Below, one piece after another: positions 22,257 to 33,748 of a stretch of 64,000 bases of DNA. This DNA is from Henckelia pumila (taxonomy: Eukaryota > Streptophyta > Magnoliopsida > Lamiales > Gesneriaceae). The notes beneath the pieces are model-generated. The model had not been told where the DNA came from. It was given only the letters and a program-made list of their open reading frames with translations, and searched no databases. The position numbers were made by a program, and so were the translations under genes. Position 1 is the stretch's first letter, and each line of letters opens with the position of its first letter. The stretch covers positions 144,784,861 through 144,848,860 of the forward strand of contig NC_133122.1 in assembly GCF_033568475.1 (NCBI RefSeq), written 5' to 3'.

Positions 22257-23310
22257 CGGTGATCAAGGAGGTATCTGGGTCTGCCTCCTCTGCCTGCATC
22301 ACATATACTCGCCCACTGACGTTCTGCCTCTGCGGGCAGTTGGCAATCTGATGCCCCGGCTCTTTGCAACGATAGCAGACTCCGGCTCCCATAAGACACT
22401 GCCCGGAATGCATCTTCTGACACTTCGGACATACTGGATATCTCCCTGGAGTAGGGGCCCCGCCCCTAGTCTGCTGCTGTGGCTTCCCCTGAGGCCTCTG
22501 CTGATTCGGGCCCTTAGATGGCCCTGTAAACTGCTTCTTCGCAGGAGGCTGCGAAGATGGTCGCTGATACCCCGTCTGCTGAAACTGCCTCTTACCCTGC
22601 TGCTCTCTCTGGATCTCTCTCCGACCCTCCTCGGAACGCAAGGTCCTACTGACTGCAGACTCATAAGTAAGTACGTCTGCCATGCGAACATCATGCTTGA
22701 TATCCGCCTTCAAACCTTCCACAAACTGCCTCAACTTCTCTGGTGGACTATCAGAAATCATAGGCACAAAGCGACAGCCCCTCTCGAACTGTCTCACATA
22801 CTCGACCACTGTCTTGTCCCCCTGACGGAGACTCATAAACTCCCGGATCATGCGACTACGCACATCCTCAGTGAAGTACTTGGCATAGAAGATACGCCTG
22901 AACTCGGTCCACGTCAGTGTAGGTAGATGGACTCCTCTAACTGCACCCTCCCACCAAAGGGCTGCATCTCCTCTCATCATGTACGTCGCACAGCTCACCC
23001 TGTCGGTGTCTGTGATCCCCATATAATCAAAGATGGACTCAAGAGAGCGAATCCATCCCTCAGCCACCAAAGGATCGGTGGTACCAACAAAATCCTTGGG
23101 CCCCTTCTTCTGGAACCTCTCAGCAACGTCCTCCTCATGGGACAGTCTGGGACGTGCAGCCTGCTGCTCCAACAGAGCAGTAATACCCGCCATCATATTA
23201 GCATTGGCCTGCTCCAATGCTGATAAAGGATTCTGCGGAGGTGGCGGTGGAGGCGGAGGTGGAGGTGGAGGTGGAGGTCCCCCACGTCGGTTCACTGGTC
23301 TGGGAGGCAT
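22240..23310 (-). CDS. gag: chromovirus Gag
   Basis: I chose the Met of MPPRPVNRRGG (23308-23310). The ORF is open five codons further upstream, but that start is not typical. A proline run of about 14 (residues 12-25) follows. The retrotransposon gag domain spans about 60-225 (WIRSLESIFDYMG, DAALWWEG, RRIFYAKYF, FMSLRQGDKTVVEYVRQF). Then comes a basic Gln-rich linker and two zinc motifs: C294-x2-C297-x3-H301-x3-C305, and a true CCHC knuckle C312-x2-C315-x4-H320-x4-C325. Gag forms the cytoplasmic particle and packages the RNA. About 356 aa, full length. The last four residues come from intron sequence if splicing occurs. Confidence 0.92.
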   Translation of the reverse strand: MPPRPVNRRGGPPPPPPPPPPPPPPQNPLSALEQANANMMAGITALLEQQAARPRLSHEEDVAERFQKKGPKDFVGTTDPLVAEGWIRSLESIFDYMGITDTDRVSCATYMMRGDAALWWEGAVRGVHLPTLTWTEFRRIFYAKYFTEDVRSRMIREFMSLRQGDKTVVEYVRQFERGCRFVPMISDSPPEKLRQFVEGLKADIKHDVRMADVLTYESAVSRTLRSEEGRREIQREQQGKRQFQQTGYQRPSSQPPAKKQFTGPSKGPNQQRPQGKPQQQTRGGAPTPGRYPVCPKCQKMHSGQCLMGAGVCYRCKEPGHQIANCPQRQNVSGRVYVMQAEEADPDTSLITGIPNP

Positions 23311-23482
23311 TCTGCACCACCACATATTACTTTACGTAAATCGCCATGCATAACTAAGTGGTTTAAAAGTAATGCTAACTTAAATTCAAAGAATTAAATC
23401 ATGCTATAAACACTTAAAACTTACATACTGGTAGCGTGGATTTCTGAGCTAGCATAGCAGTAATGACCCCTCCAAGGACCGT

Positions 23483-23494
23483 GCTTTGATACCA
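23483..23494 (-). other. primer binding site of the chromovirus
   Basis: On the minus strand TGGTATCAAAGC lies two bases after the 5' LTR. It differs by one base from TGGTATCAGAGC, the common site for initiator methionine tRNA in plant LTR retrotransposons. Confidence 0.85.
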
Positions 23495-26250
23495 ACTGAA
23501 ACGTCCTAAACTTCTAAATTTCTAAAAATGCGGAAAATTTAGAATTTTTTTTTTCTTTTAAAATAAATACTAAGTAAAATATATATACATATATGCCCAT
23601 ACATATATGTACAACAATAAAAGAGATTTAAAATTTTATAAATAATTATGCAACATAAAAATAATTACTAAAACGTCTGAATCATGCGATACTTAAAATA
23701 ATTCAAAACAATTTAATCAACAGTGCATGCACTAAAAAAGTTGCATAAAAATAATACTTAAAACTCAACACTGGAATAAAATCTTCAAAATAAAATAGTG
23801 TTTAAAATATTCTTGCATAGAACACTAGCACGATGCAGACTACGGTCACGGGGCCACTGCAGCTCCGCTCATACGTCCTCACCACCGATAGGGGTAACCT
23901 GCTCCTCTATGTACTCACCTGCACCATATCAGTGTAGTGAGCCTAGAGGCCCAACATGCATACTAACAAGGGTTTAAAATAATTTAACACACTTTCATAC
24001 ATAATACTTAACATATAAATGCATGAGCATGCTTCAAAAATAATAACATAAATGCTGCTTAAAGAAATCACTGAATCATACATAACATACATAATATCAT
24101 ACATACTTGAGTTGTTGAGCACTTATTTTCTTAACATCGAATGGTCCTATCCGTAAGTGTGACCCATACTTATAGTGCGACTGATCAGTCTAAGAAACCA
24201 TCGTACGAGGCTGGTGGCGAACCACCCATACATAAATGGCAGAAACTGCCCATACATAAATGGCCACACTACTTCAATTTCCACCTAAAATATTTTATTT
24301 GCTCAACCATAGAACTTCAATCATAGCATAAAAATTGATTTCATGAATGCATGTACTTAAATAAATTGTGTGTCCTTCATTTATATTTAATTTATTTTCT
24401 AATATCATATAAATATTCAAATAACTTTTCATGCATAAAATAATTAAATATAAACTCAGGACACATGCAATTTCTCATGATTTGATTCAACTGCTGGCCC
24501 TAGACATACAAGCCCATTAACTTAAGACTTGGCCCATTAGTGTACTTAAGCTCATTAACAACTTTTCTAGGCCCAATAAATCAACCAAAGCCCATTAAGA
24601 CTAACTTAGGCCCAATAACACTGTCCCTGGCCCAATGGGCCCAAAAGCCCAATAACAGGCCCAATAACTTTCATGGGCTCCCAAGCCCATAAAAATTTCT
24701 GGCCAACTTAAAAATTTAAATAAAAATTAATAAAAGCCCAAATATAATTAAATTAACCCAAAATAATTTAATGGAGCCCAAATAAATTAAATGGTACTAA
24801 TTAAATTTTTGGGAATTTAATTAGCCCATTTAACTCCTAATTAACTTAAAAACTTAAAAATAAAAATACCCGAGCCCAATTAAAATAACCCGGACCCGGA
24901 CCCAACTAACTTAACCCATATTATTTTAGACCCGACCCGGACCACATGACCCGACCCGGATCCACCAACAACCCAAAAACCCGAAACCCTATTCTTCCCT
25001 CTTCCCCCTTGCCGCGGCCGCACGAGCAGCAGGCCTTCACGGCCTGCTGCAGCCCAGCTCCGACCACCGTGGCCGGATCCCCGCCGGCAGGACCTCCCCA
25101 GGGTCCTGCCAGTTCGAACCATGCCCTGGCCCGAACCCCATGCTGCCTCCTTCCCCAACACCGAACCCTCTTCCAAGACAACCCTAACCTGCGCGCCCAT
25201 GGCTTCCCTTTTGAAACTCGATTGGCCGTGACTCCTAGCCCCAACCCAGCCAAAGCCGACCCATCTAGACACTCTAGGGACCCCGTAGGACCTAGCCAGC
25301 AGCCCCCTTCAAGCCATGGATAGTAAAAACGTGAGCATGAACATCACAAAGCCAAAACCGAGTGCATAAGAGAAAGAATTTGAAAACTTGCTGTCAAAAA
25401 TGATAGATCTCGATGCTACACACCCACACACATACATACACTGATATAGGATTGAAAAGAGAAGAAAATCATGCCTTAACACCGATTTGATAGAGCTAAA
25501 ACGTGCACGACGGGCTTCGGGACGACGGGGCGACGACGGGATGACTTCGAGCTAGAAAAACCCACGGCTAAGGCTCTTGGATGGTGATGGCCGATGGTGA
25601 AGAGGCTGAGAAGTGAGGGTGGCGGCTGTGTGTGATTTACGTGAGGAAGAGTGTAGAATAGGTTTAGGAATTGATATAATATGATATATATTTAATTAGG
25701 GAATAAAAAGGGAATTTAAAATAAGTAAAATATAACTTAAAAACTCTTAAAAACATAATAAAACAGATGGTAAAATTTAAATCTCGAAATTAGTAAAAAT
25801 AGGAATTTTAAAGGTATTAAAAAGTCCATATTTTGGCTTAAATAGGGTAAAAACGGACTCCTAAAATAATTAAAATTAAATACTGATAATTTTGGGAAAT
25901 AATATCTCAAAATAATATTTTTGGGCTCTAAAAATACTCATAAAATAATTTGGGTGGAAAGTTGTCATCTCGTCCGTCCACGGTCCCGTCTACGCGATCA
26001 AAACAATTAATTAAAATACTAAAAATCATAAAAATCACTAATTATGGGTTAAATGCTTAAAAATAAATTAAATCATGCACAAATAATTCACATAATTATT
26101 TAACCCATAAATCTAAAATTTAAATAATTAAATATCCTAATTATGCATGCGGATTTACGTATTTAAAAAAATACCGGGTGTTACATGGACACCATGGATG
26201 GTGGAGGGGCGGGACAAGCAAAAACAATGAAATTTCCATCTTTTCGGAGT

Positions 26251-26520
26251 TTAATTTTCAATGTCTTGCGTAGTCCTCTTAGCATTCTTGTCCACCGAGT
26301 ACCGCACAATTATACTCCAAACCTTAAGATCGTCGTATCCTCGCAAGATCCCCATGGCCTCCTCGAACTTCAGAGTTCCTTTATTTGACCAATCGACGAC
26401 AACATTCTTGGCTCTCTCCGCACGAAACCGAGCCTCTTCAAGCCTTTGATCCATATCGTACTTTCCTTCTCCAAATAAAGGATTTCATCTCGTAGTCCTT
26501 GAATTTGTCTCCGATAGAAC
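26251..26520 (-). pseudogene. unrecognised coding-like fragment inside the MULE-like element
   Basis: The minus strand has an open stretch rich in Glu, Arg and Lys (MDQRLEEARFRAERAKNVVV, 67 codons from 26454). It may continue upstream with a frameshift (GLRDEILYLEKE), so it looks coiled-coil-like. It lies between the inverted arms of a Mutator-like element, where captured host fragments are common. Family and function are not recognised. Confidence 0.3.
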
Positions 26521-26899
26521 ACCAATAACCAACATGGCGCTTGACGAAAGGCTAGAGGCCATCTTTAACCAGGGATTTTTCGACTTCATTAAGAAAGAAA
26601 CAAAACTATGAAACAAGTAAAACGATAGTCAGAGATTTCAATCTGGAGTTTTAGAGATTTTACAACGTGTGAATGACATGTGATGTATTATGTTAGTTTT
26701 AACCCACGATTAGATGGAAGGATCAAATATTGAACTTTTGGGAAACATTTGGGATGAAACCGAGAACGTAAAAATATTTAGGACTGAACCGATAACTTTT
26801 GAGAAATATTTGGGACGAAACTGAAAACGTAAAAATATTTAGGACTGAATCGAGAATGTGTACAAACATTTAGGACTAAACCGGGATTTTGCCCTTAAA

Positions 26900-27447
26900 A
26901 AAACTATAGTTGTAGAATATTTTTTTCAAAAAAATTCAAAAATATTTTACAAAAATTTTATCCAAACACGTACTTCAAGTTTTTTTTTTCATTTATGAAG
27001 CACTAAAAACGTTTTTAAAGATCTTTTCCAAACATAATTTTAAATAATTTAATTAAACTATACAGTATGTACATGTAAGATAATAAAACACCATAAATGG
27101 AAGAACATAAAGTTTTAAGACTGCAATAATCACCCGTTTGCTGTAAATTGGTGTTTCGTATATTTTAAATAAAATATTCATGACTTTTTTTATTCAACAT
27201 TATATTTGTCATTCAAAAATTAAAATGAAATCGTGGATTAATGTTTAAACTAAAACGAAATGCTTAATCGATATTAATTATTAAACATATTTAACATTAA
27301 ACGAAATTAAATGTCTCTTAGGCAATTTGCCAATTTAATTAGGTACATTGGTTCAACTCCGTATCCTTTAAAAATAGATAAAGAACTAAAATGCGTATAC
27401 CAAAATTTATATATAATTAAATCTCACTATCCATCTATACTTTAAAG
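26900..27447. other. AT-rich non-coding stretch
   Basis: Nothing recognisable. Confidence 0.45.
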
Positions 27448-27669
27448 TAGGGTTGGGATACCGAACTAAAATATCGATTTTTCGGAATACCGTACAAAAT
27501 TTTTTGGATATATAGACATTTTTTTCGTATATCAAAATTTTTTTTTGTATCTGTACGATATTAGTATGAATTTTTTTCATACCAAAATTTTGGAATTTTA
27601 ATATCGGTATCGATATGAATTTTTTTCATACCAATATTTTTTATACGGTATACCGAAAATCCACCCCTA
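27448..27669. mobile_element. short hAT-like MITE
   Basis: The ends TAGGGTTGGGATACCGAA and its imperfect complement (ACCGAAAATCCACCCCTA) enclose 222 bp rich in TTTTTTTCATACCAA-like repeats. The flanks CTTTAAAG (27440-27447) and CTTCGAAG (27670-27677) look like an 8-bp duplication with two mismatches. Confidence 0.65.
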
Positions 27670-27899
27670 CTTCGAAGTACATACATGTGATCCAAGACGT
27701 TTTTAAATGTGCATACCATGTTCCAAAATGAGGAAAATTCGTAGAATAAAATAAAATAATTATATTTACAGTAGACTGAGACATCGCTTGATTCATGGAT
27801 AAAATCATGAACGATAAATGACGTGAGAACACATATTCAGTATCATTTGGTGTACACTTGATAAATTTTAGGGCTAATATAATAGCCTGCAAAGCATGT

Positions 27900-28578
27900 T
27901 GATGATGGCCCGGGCTATCAGGGTAGTGAAGTGGGCCTGACGTGGTGATCGGGCTAATGGAGGTAATATATGAGCTGTCCTTCCTTAATCAAGATGATCT
28001 GCACACCAAGGAAGGGAATAAAAAGCACGTTAGTGGGGCGCCGGAGGGGTTTCCGGCGGGGCCACTCCGATGCTTAAGTTAGACTTAGAAATAGAGTGGG
28101 CTTTTTAGAGAAATGAGTATAGTGCTTTGGAAGTTTAGATGAACACACGTCTACAAATATCTGTGACCAGGTATTTATAGGCCTTGGAGTGAGAGTGTCA
28201 CTCCGCAATTCCAGGGTAGTGGCCACGATCTGGATCGTGGGTGCGGTAGTTGCCCACGTTTGCCTGTCACGTACGATGAACCCGGAAAGCTCGGGTTTAT
28301 GATAATCGTGGGGATCATGCCCCTAAAACACGGGCCTTATCTAAGTCCTGCAGACCTGGTTTCCCGGGCTCCTGAGGCTCCTGGCCTGCCTTAATACGGC
28401 CCTGCCACTCCGGGGCATTCGTGGCCCTGCCCCACTGGCTTACCTGGGCATCACTACTCATCCCAAAAATAGTCGGGCTAGAGTCTTACTCACTGTCCTG
28501 ACTTACAGTCCCGCCACCCTTGCTTTAATACAACCCTGTAATCCCTGACTCTTTATGTCCCTGCCCCTCGGGGCATCA
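27900..28578 (-). repeat. 3' LTR of the Tat-like element
   Basis: It matches 33766-34458 with about a dozen differences and lacks about 15 nt near its outer end. The inner edge is ambiguous. The phrase starting GGGCATCACTACTCATCCC occurs at about 28446 and again at 28571, so LTR-like sequence continues to about 28635 in this copy only. Confidence 0.8.
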
Positions 28579-28874
28579 CTACTCATCCCAAAAATAGTCG
28601 GGCTAGAGTCTTACTCGATGTCCTGACTTACAGCCCTGCCCCTGGCTATTCAAGGCCTTGCTACCACGGCCTTCCTGGGGTATCCCCCATTAATGTCCAA
28701 AAGTTATAGGGCTGACGTTAACCCTAGAATTTGAAAAGACGGGCAGGTGTCAGAGGACGTTACCTATCCTTTCGACTGTCCGCGTCATCATTACGCTGCC
28801 CGGTTTAACTTCTCAAGGTCACCCTTACCCTTCGATCATCTTTTCATCTACGGCCAGAATTAAAGCTCTTCGCC
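28579..28874. other. region between the 3' LTR and the antisense ORF promoter
   Basis: It starts with a partial repeat of LTR sequence. A purine-rich tract on the minus strand (AATGGGGGATACCCC, about 28676-28691) could be the functional or a relic polypurine tract. No ORF. Confidence 0.4.
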
Positions 28875-28882
28875 TATAAATA
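28875..28882 (+). promoter_or_regulatory. TATA box for the antisense ORF
   Basis: CGCC-TATAAATA-CTAAACCC has the consensus plant TATA form. It lies about 160 nt before the ATG at 29039, with a CT-rich leader in between. This fits a dedicated promoter on the + strand, against the direction of the element. Confidence 0.6.
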
Positions 28883-29038
28883 CTAAACCCCTTTCTTCAC
28901 TTTTTCTTTACTTTCCCTGTTCACGTATTCCTTCCCTGCTTCTAAGCTTCTCTGGCTCCGGCGACTCCGCGTAGCAAGCTTGCTTTCTTCTGTAATTTTT
29001 CTGTCTATCTTACCTTAAAGTTTCCTTGTCCCTTGAAC

Positions 29039-31364
29039 ATGTCAAATTCCACATCTTCAACCTCCGGTGCCCATGTTCGTGGCTCCTCTGATATAGAATC
29101 CGAGGCCTTACGCCACGATTCTCCCCCTCCTGTTACCTCCCATGTCCAATCCACAGTAGCCCCCTCCTCATCTCGTCCGAAGAAGGCTAAAATCGGGCCT
29201 TCTAAGGACAAGGTTAAGGCTAAAATCTCCGACTCTAGGCCTCTCCTTCCTTTGCCCAAACCAAACCCCGAAGGTCCCTGGTTCTCCCACTTTACCAATA
29301 CCCTACGCCCGGAATCCATAGAGGAACTTAGGCTTATGGGTAACATTCCTCCTGCGTACTCTATTCTCATTCCGGGGCCCCTAGGCCGGGCTGACCGGCC
29401 GCCCGAGGGGTTCTATACCTTCTTCAGGGAACAGCTCAGGAATGGGCTTCGTTTCCCTATCCATCCCTTTTATTACAAAATTGCTTCTTTTTACAAGGTT
29501 CCCTTGAACCAATTTCATCCCAATGCCTTCCGTATGATGGCTGCCACTTACGTTCTTTTCAAAGCGAACAACTTAGCCATCACCCCTCTCATCTTTCACT
29601 ACTATTATGTCTGCCGTTTCACTGAGATGGCTTTCTCTTTGAATGCCCGGCAGAATGCCCGGTTTCTAGATGATACCCCTTCCTCTTGAAAGGGATGGAA
29701 AGAAAGATTCTTTTATATTCAACTCCCTGGTGCCTGAACCAGACCTACCCAATTCTTGACAGCCCTTCCTCTTCAGCCCGAGCTCCCTAAAAATTATAAG
29801 TTGGAGGAACCCTACCTCCGATCCCAAGAGCTAGTGGAAAACCAGAAGTTTCCTTCAGCCCCTCTCCTGGAGGAAAAAAGTTTGAATGACTATGGGCTGG
29901 GTGCCCGGGTAACGGATCCGGTTGACCGGATTATTGATGAATATGATGACTCGGCCCCAGTCTCTGGTATGCTTTACTGTTACCATGTATTTGCTTCTCT
30001 TACATGCTGTTTCTAATGTACCGATTTCTATCATTTTTGCACAGCATCCCCAGCCCCGCCTAAGAAGAAAAAATCTCGACTGATGAAGCAGGCCTTTGCT
30101 CAGAAACGGGCAGCCAAGAAGGCAGCTGCCCGGGAAAAAGAAGAAGCCAGGGCTGCAGAGGCAGCTAGAAAGACCCGAGTCCTTCAACTAGCGGAGGAAC
30201 GCAGGGCTCAACAAGCCCTAGGTCAGGAGGCTGCCACTGCCGTTGTCACCCCCGAGGTCTCCGCTCCTTCACCTTCTGCTGTTCCATTGCCAGTTCCATC
30301 TGTGGAGGCAGGGGTGACGAATGATCAGGCTCCTTCTGCTGCCAGTCCCTCCTCTTCTTTGACGCGGAAGAGGAAGGCCATAGAGAAGCCAGAAATGGTC
30401 ATACTTAGTGACCCAGAAGAGGTGGCTCCTTCCTCTCCCTCTTTCCCCCCCTTGGCCCCCTTCTACCAGGCTGCCCAGGGATCTAGTCCCTTTGGTGCGA
30501 AGGAAAATATATTCCAAGCCGGGGCCTCTGGCCGGGGAGTACGGATGCTGAAGGATCTCTTGACTTCTGCGGAGCAGCTCCACCTCTACAACCAAAACCC
30601 AAACGTGAAGTATTTCGAGGGCACCAACCGGGTTATATCCGTAAGTTTACTTCTCCTAGCCTCAAACGTGTTCTGTTTTCTATTTCTAATACCTCTGCTT
30701 TCAGGGACTGCATATGCTGGTGGACAGCTATGAAGACGCGACCAGATTTGGTTGGATTGAGACTGATCGGGCACACGTAGAGGCTGAGAAGTCTCGGGCT
30801 GCCGCGGAGTTGATCAAAAAACTGGAACATGACTTGATGATGGCACAACAAAGTCATGATCAAGCGGCATCTAGCCTCCGTTTAGCCCTGGAGGCAGCCG
30901 AGCAAGGTCTTCACTCTGCTCAGCTAGACCGTGCCCGCTCTGAAGCTGATCTAGGGCAGGCTCGAGATGCTCTAGTCACCACTACGTCTGAGTTGAGGGT
31001 GGCTAAGAACCGAGCTGTAGAGGCTCAAGCTGAAGCGGCCAATGCGAGGGATAAAGCGGAGAAAGCAGTGTCAGCTCTGGAAACTTGCCTGAAGTCAGAA
31101 GAAGAGCTCAAAGCAGCTTTCCTATCTTCTGCTGAGTTTCAAGAGGTAGTGGTGGACAGATCGTACACCTTTTTCTAGGTCGGATTTTACAAATGCCAAG
31201 ATCAATTCGAGGAAGCTGGCCTATGGTCTTTTGAAAAGAGAGATTTTCCCGACTTGGATAAGGCCATCGACTCCCTCCCCGCCACCCAAGGAGCTGAAAA
31301 TGCGAAGGCTGCCCCGACTCAGACAACTGCAGATGCCGGTCCCTCTAATAACCCCGCACTTTGA
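29039..31364 (+). pseudogene. antisense ORF of the Tat-like element, with gypsy-type transposon (Transposase_28-like) domain and coiled coil
   Basis: Three exons are inferred: 29039-29966, 30045-30640 and 30705-31364, with introns of 78 and 64 nt (GTATGC...CACAG and GTAAGT...TTCAG). Exon 1 begins MSNSTSSTSG and has a globular part (PPEGFYTFFREQLRNGLRFP, FYKVPLNQFHPNAF) like the putative gypsy type transposon domain found in plant antisense ORFs. Exon 2 has a Lys/Ala/Glu-rich coiled coil and a Pro/Ser-rich linker. Exon 3 is a long coiled coil (AEADLGQARDAL-like heptads). In-frame stops at 29687 (TGA), 29735 (TGA) and 31176 (TAG) break it, two of them explicable by G-to-A change in TGG. Function of these ORFs is unknown. 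Translation otherwise stays open to TGA at 31362. Confidence 0.75.
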
Positions 31365-31476
31365 ATTATTATTTGTAATTGGGCCGTAGGAGCCCCTCCT
31401 CTCGTAGTCCTTTGTCAATGTAACTCATCTGTTCTTGTTATCCATTATTTAATGTCTTATATATAAATAAAAGAGT

Positions 31477-32794
31477 AGGTAATGCCAAGGGCTTATATAT
31501 GTCTTGGTCTTAAGATGGGTGCCGGGGCCTGGAACCTCCCGGGTTTATATAATGCCAAGGGCTTATATATGCCTTGGGCTTAAGATGGGTGTCGGGGCCT
31601 GGTACCTCCTGGGCTTATATAATGCCAAGGGCTTATATATGCCTTGGGCTTAAGATGGGTGCCGGGGCCTGGAACCTCCCGAGTTTATATAATGCCAAGG
31701 GCTTATATATGCCTTGGGCTTAAGATGGGTGCCGGGGCCTGGTACCTCCCGGGTTTATATAATGCCAAGGGCTTATATATGCCTTGGGCTTAAGATGGGT
31801 GCCGGGGCCTGGTACCTCCGGGGCTTATATATGCCTTGGGCTTATGATGGGTGCCGGGGCCTGGAACCTCCCGGGTTTATATAATGCCAAGGGCTTATAT
31901 ATGCCTTGGGCTTAAGATGGATGCCGGGGCCTGGTACCTCCCGGGCTTATATAATGCCAAGGGCTTATATATGCCTTGGGCTTATGATGGGTGCCGGGGC
32001 CTGGAAGCTCCCGGGCTTATATAATGCCAAGGGCTTATATATGCCTTGGGCTTAAGATGGGTGCCGGGGCCTGGAACCTCTCGAGCTTATATAATGCCAA
32101 GGGCTTATATATGCCTTGGGCTTATGATGGGTGCCGAGGCCTGGAACCTCCCGGGCTTATATAATGCCAAGGGCTTATATATGCCTTGGGCTTATGATGG
32201 GTGCCGGGGCCTGGAACCTCCCGGACTTATATAATGTCAAGGGCTTATATATGCCTTGGGCTTATGATGGGTGCCGGGGCCTGGAACCTCCCGGGCTTAT
32301 ATAATGCCAAGGGCTTATATATGCCTTGGGCTTATGATGGGGGCCGGGGCCTGGAACCTCCCGGGCTTATATAATGCCAAGGGCTTATATATGCCTTGGG
32401 CTTAAGATGGGTGCCGGGGCCTGAAACCTCCCGGGCTTATATAATTCCAAGGGCTTATATATGTCTTGGGCTTATGATGGGTGCCGGGGCCTGGAACCTC
32501 CCGGGCTTATATAATGCCAAGGGCTTATATATGCCTTGGGCTTAAGATGGGTGCCGGGGCCTGGAACCTCCCGGGCTTATATAATGCCAAGGGCTTATAT
32601 ATGCCTTGGGCTTAAGATGGGTGCCGGGGCCTGGTACCTCCCGGGTTTATATAATGCTAAGGGCTTATATATGCCTTGGGCTTAAGATGGGTGTCGGGGC
32701 CTGGAACCTCCCGGGCTTATATAATGCCAAGGGCTTATATATGCCTTGGGTTTAAGATGGGTGCCGGGGCCTGGTACCTTCCGGGCTTATATAA
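31477..32794. repeat. tandem array of a 70-bp unit, about 19 copies
   Basis: Units such as ATAATGCCAAGGGCTTATAT followed by ATGCCTTGGGCTTA, then GATGGGTGCCGGGGCCTGGA, then ACCTCCCGGGCTTAT repeat with exact 70-bp spacing. One copy near 31820 is 20 bp short. Copies differ by a few bases. It lies in the region between pol and 3' LTR of the Tat-like element. ORFs across it are repeat translations. Confidence 0.97.
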
Positions 32795-32852
32795 TGGAAA
32801 TTCTTCTTTCATGATAAAACTCCTTCATTAATAAAACATTGAATACAAAACA

Positions 32853-33510
32853 TTACACAAAATACTTTTTCAAATGTAAAGCATTCCATGGTCGCTTGAG
32901 GGGGCGTCCCTGGCCGTCTTATAGGTACCAAGTATTAGCACCGACTTTTCTGATAAGCTTATATGGTCCCTCCCATCGGGCATCTAGCTTCCCTACTTCC
33001 CCTGCTGGATTAACTCTTTTCAACACAAATTCTCCTTCCTGAAATTCCCGAGGCCTGACCTTCTGATTATAGGCTCTCATCACCCGAGCTCTGTAGGCCT
33101 CCATTCTACGAGCCGCCTTCTCCCTTCGCTCTTCAATGAGATCCAATTCTTGTGCCCGGGCTCCTTCGTCTGTGTCCTCATATGCTTTAATCCGAGCTGA
33201 AGGCTGTCCGATCTCTACTGGCAAAATAGCCTCCGAACCATATACCAGGCTAAAAGGTGATTCTTGTGTTGCAGTATGTGGAGTGGTGCGATAGACCCAT
33301 AACACACTCGGGATCACTTCAACCCAATCTTTCCCCATTCCATGCAATCGCGCCTGTAAAGATCGAACAATAGTACGATTGGTTACCTCTGTTTGGCCGT
33401 TACTTTGAGGATAGGCGACCGAGGTGAAAACCTGCTTAATGCCCATCTCGACACACCAGTCTGCCAATTTTTGCCCCTGAAATTGTCTGCCATTATCCGA
33501 GACCAGCTTT
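32853..33510 (-). pseudogene. integrase C-terminal remnant of the Tat-like element
   Basis: The frame starts at the deletion junction with LVSDNGRQFQGQKLADWC, which contains the second catalytic Asp of integrase. It continues with PQSNGQTEVTNRTI, which has the catalytic Glu. The C-terminal half follows (SPFSLVYGSEAILPVEIG, DARWEGPYKLIRK). A TAA at 32919-32921 interrupts after TWYL. The same frame then continues open with a family-like end (RPLKRPWNALHLKKYFV) to TAA at 32853. The first catalytic Asp and the zinc domain are missing, so no active integrase can be made. Confidence 0.88.
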
Positions 33511-33724
33511 CTTCTTCTTCTCCTTCTCGAACCTGGGCAGTAGGGTTTGGATTACCCTGATTCCCTTCTTCCTCCACTGTTATGTCCTTTGATTGTGGCT
33601 GCTTTGCAGCTATCAACGACTTCCGTACCACATCTTGGACATATGATTCGAACTGCTCCACGGGAATGGTAATATTCCGTCCTGGCTGGTGGTCTCCAGG
33701 TGATGTTTGATCATGAGAAGCCAT
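33505..33724 (-). pseudogene. gag: Gag N-terminal remnant of the Tat-like element
   Basis: The ATG at 33722-33724 lies 25 nt inside the primer binding site. It opens about 70 codons (MASHDQTSPGDHQPGRN, then an acidic run REGEEEE). At about 33505-33515 the frame passes into integrase sequence in a different frame. A deletion of about several kb (the rest of gag, PR, RT, RH and the start of IN) therefore joins the two genes. A 113-codon ORF spans the junction but its last part is out-of-frame integrase. Confidence 0.75.
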
Positions 33725-33748
33725 ATCTACGTCTATAGAACAAGTTTT

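Larger units (their letters stand above)
15950..26185 (-). mobile_element. near-intact Ty3/gypsy chromovirus (probably Tekay/Del clade), 10.2 kb
   Basis: Two LTRs of about 2.69 kb begin TG and end CA (minus strand: TGTAACACCC...CGTTTCA) and bound the element. They are flanked by the 5-bp duplication TGGAC (15945-15949 and 26186-26190). Reading on the minus strand: 5' LTR (23497-26185), PBS, gag, a 195-nt intron, pol (PR-RT-RH-IN-chromodomain), polypurine tract, 3' LTR (15950-18637). Integrase after RT-RH is the Ty3/gypsy order. The chromodomain-like tail and very long LTRs suggest the Tekay/Del clade. By eye only about a dozen LTR differences are seen, so insertion was recent. One in-frame TAG in pol is the only obvious lesion. 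Confidence 0.93.
15484..26899. mobile_element. Mutator-like TIR element split by the chromovirus
   Basis: The arm 15484-15690 (repeated phrases such as TTCAGTCCTAAATATTTTTA and TCCCAAATGTTTC) is inverted at about 26690-26899. After removal of the retrotransposon (15950-26185 plus one TGGAC) the element would be about 1.2 kb. The arms are built from repeated units of about 60 bp. A better preserved relative with the same arms is at 48925-50210. The interior between the arms and the insertion shows a possible captured fragment (26251-26520). Confidence 0.7.

Noticed and set aside
29005..30863. Minus-strand ORFs opposite the antisense ORF of the Tat-like element
   Set aside because: Shadows of the + strand coding frame, which has domain-like text, introns and a TATA box.
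32046..32234. 61-codon ORF with repeated GLRWVPGPGTSRAYIMPRAY-like units
   Set aside because: Translation of the 70-bp tandem repeat. It is open in only part of the array.
31477..32794. Regularly spaced repeats considered as CRISPR
   Set aside because: The 70-bp units are contiguous without unique spacers, in a plant retrotransposon.
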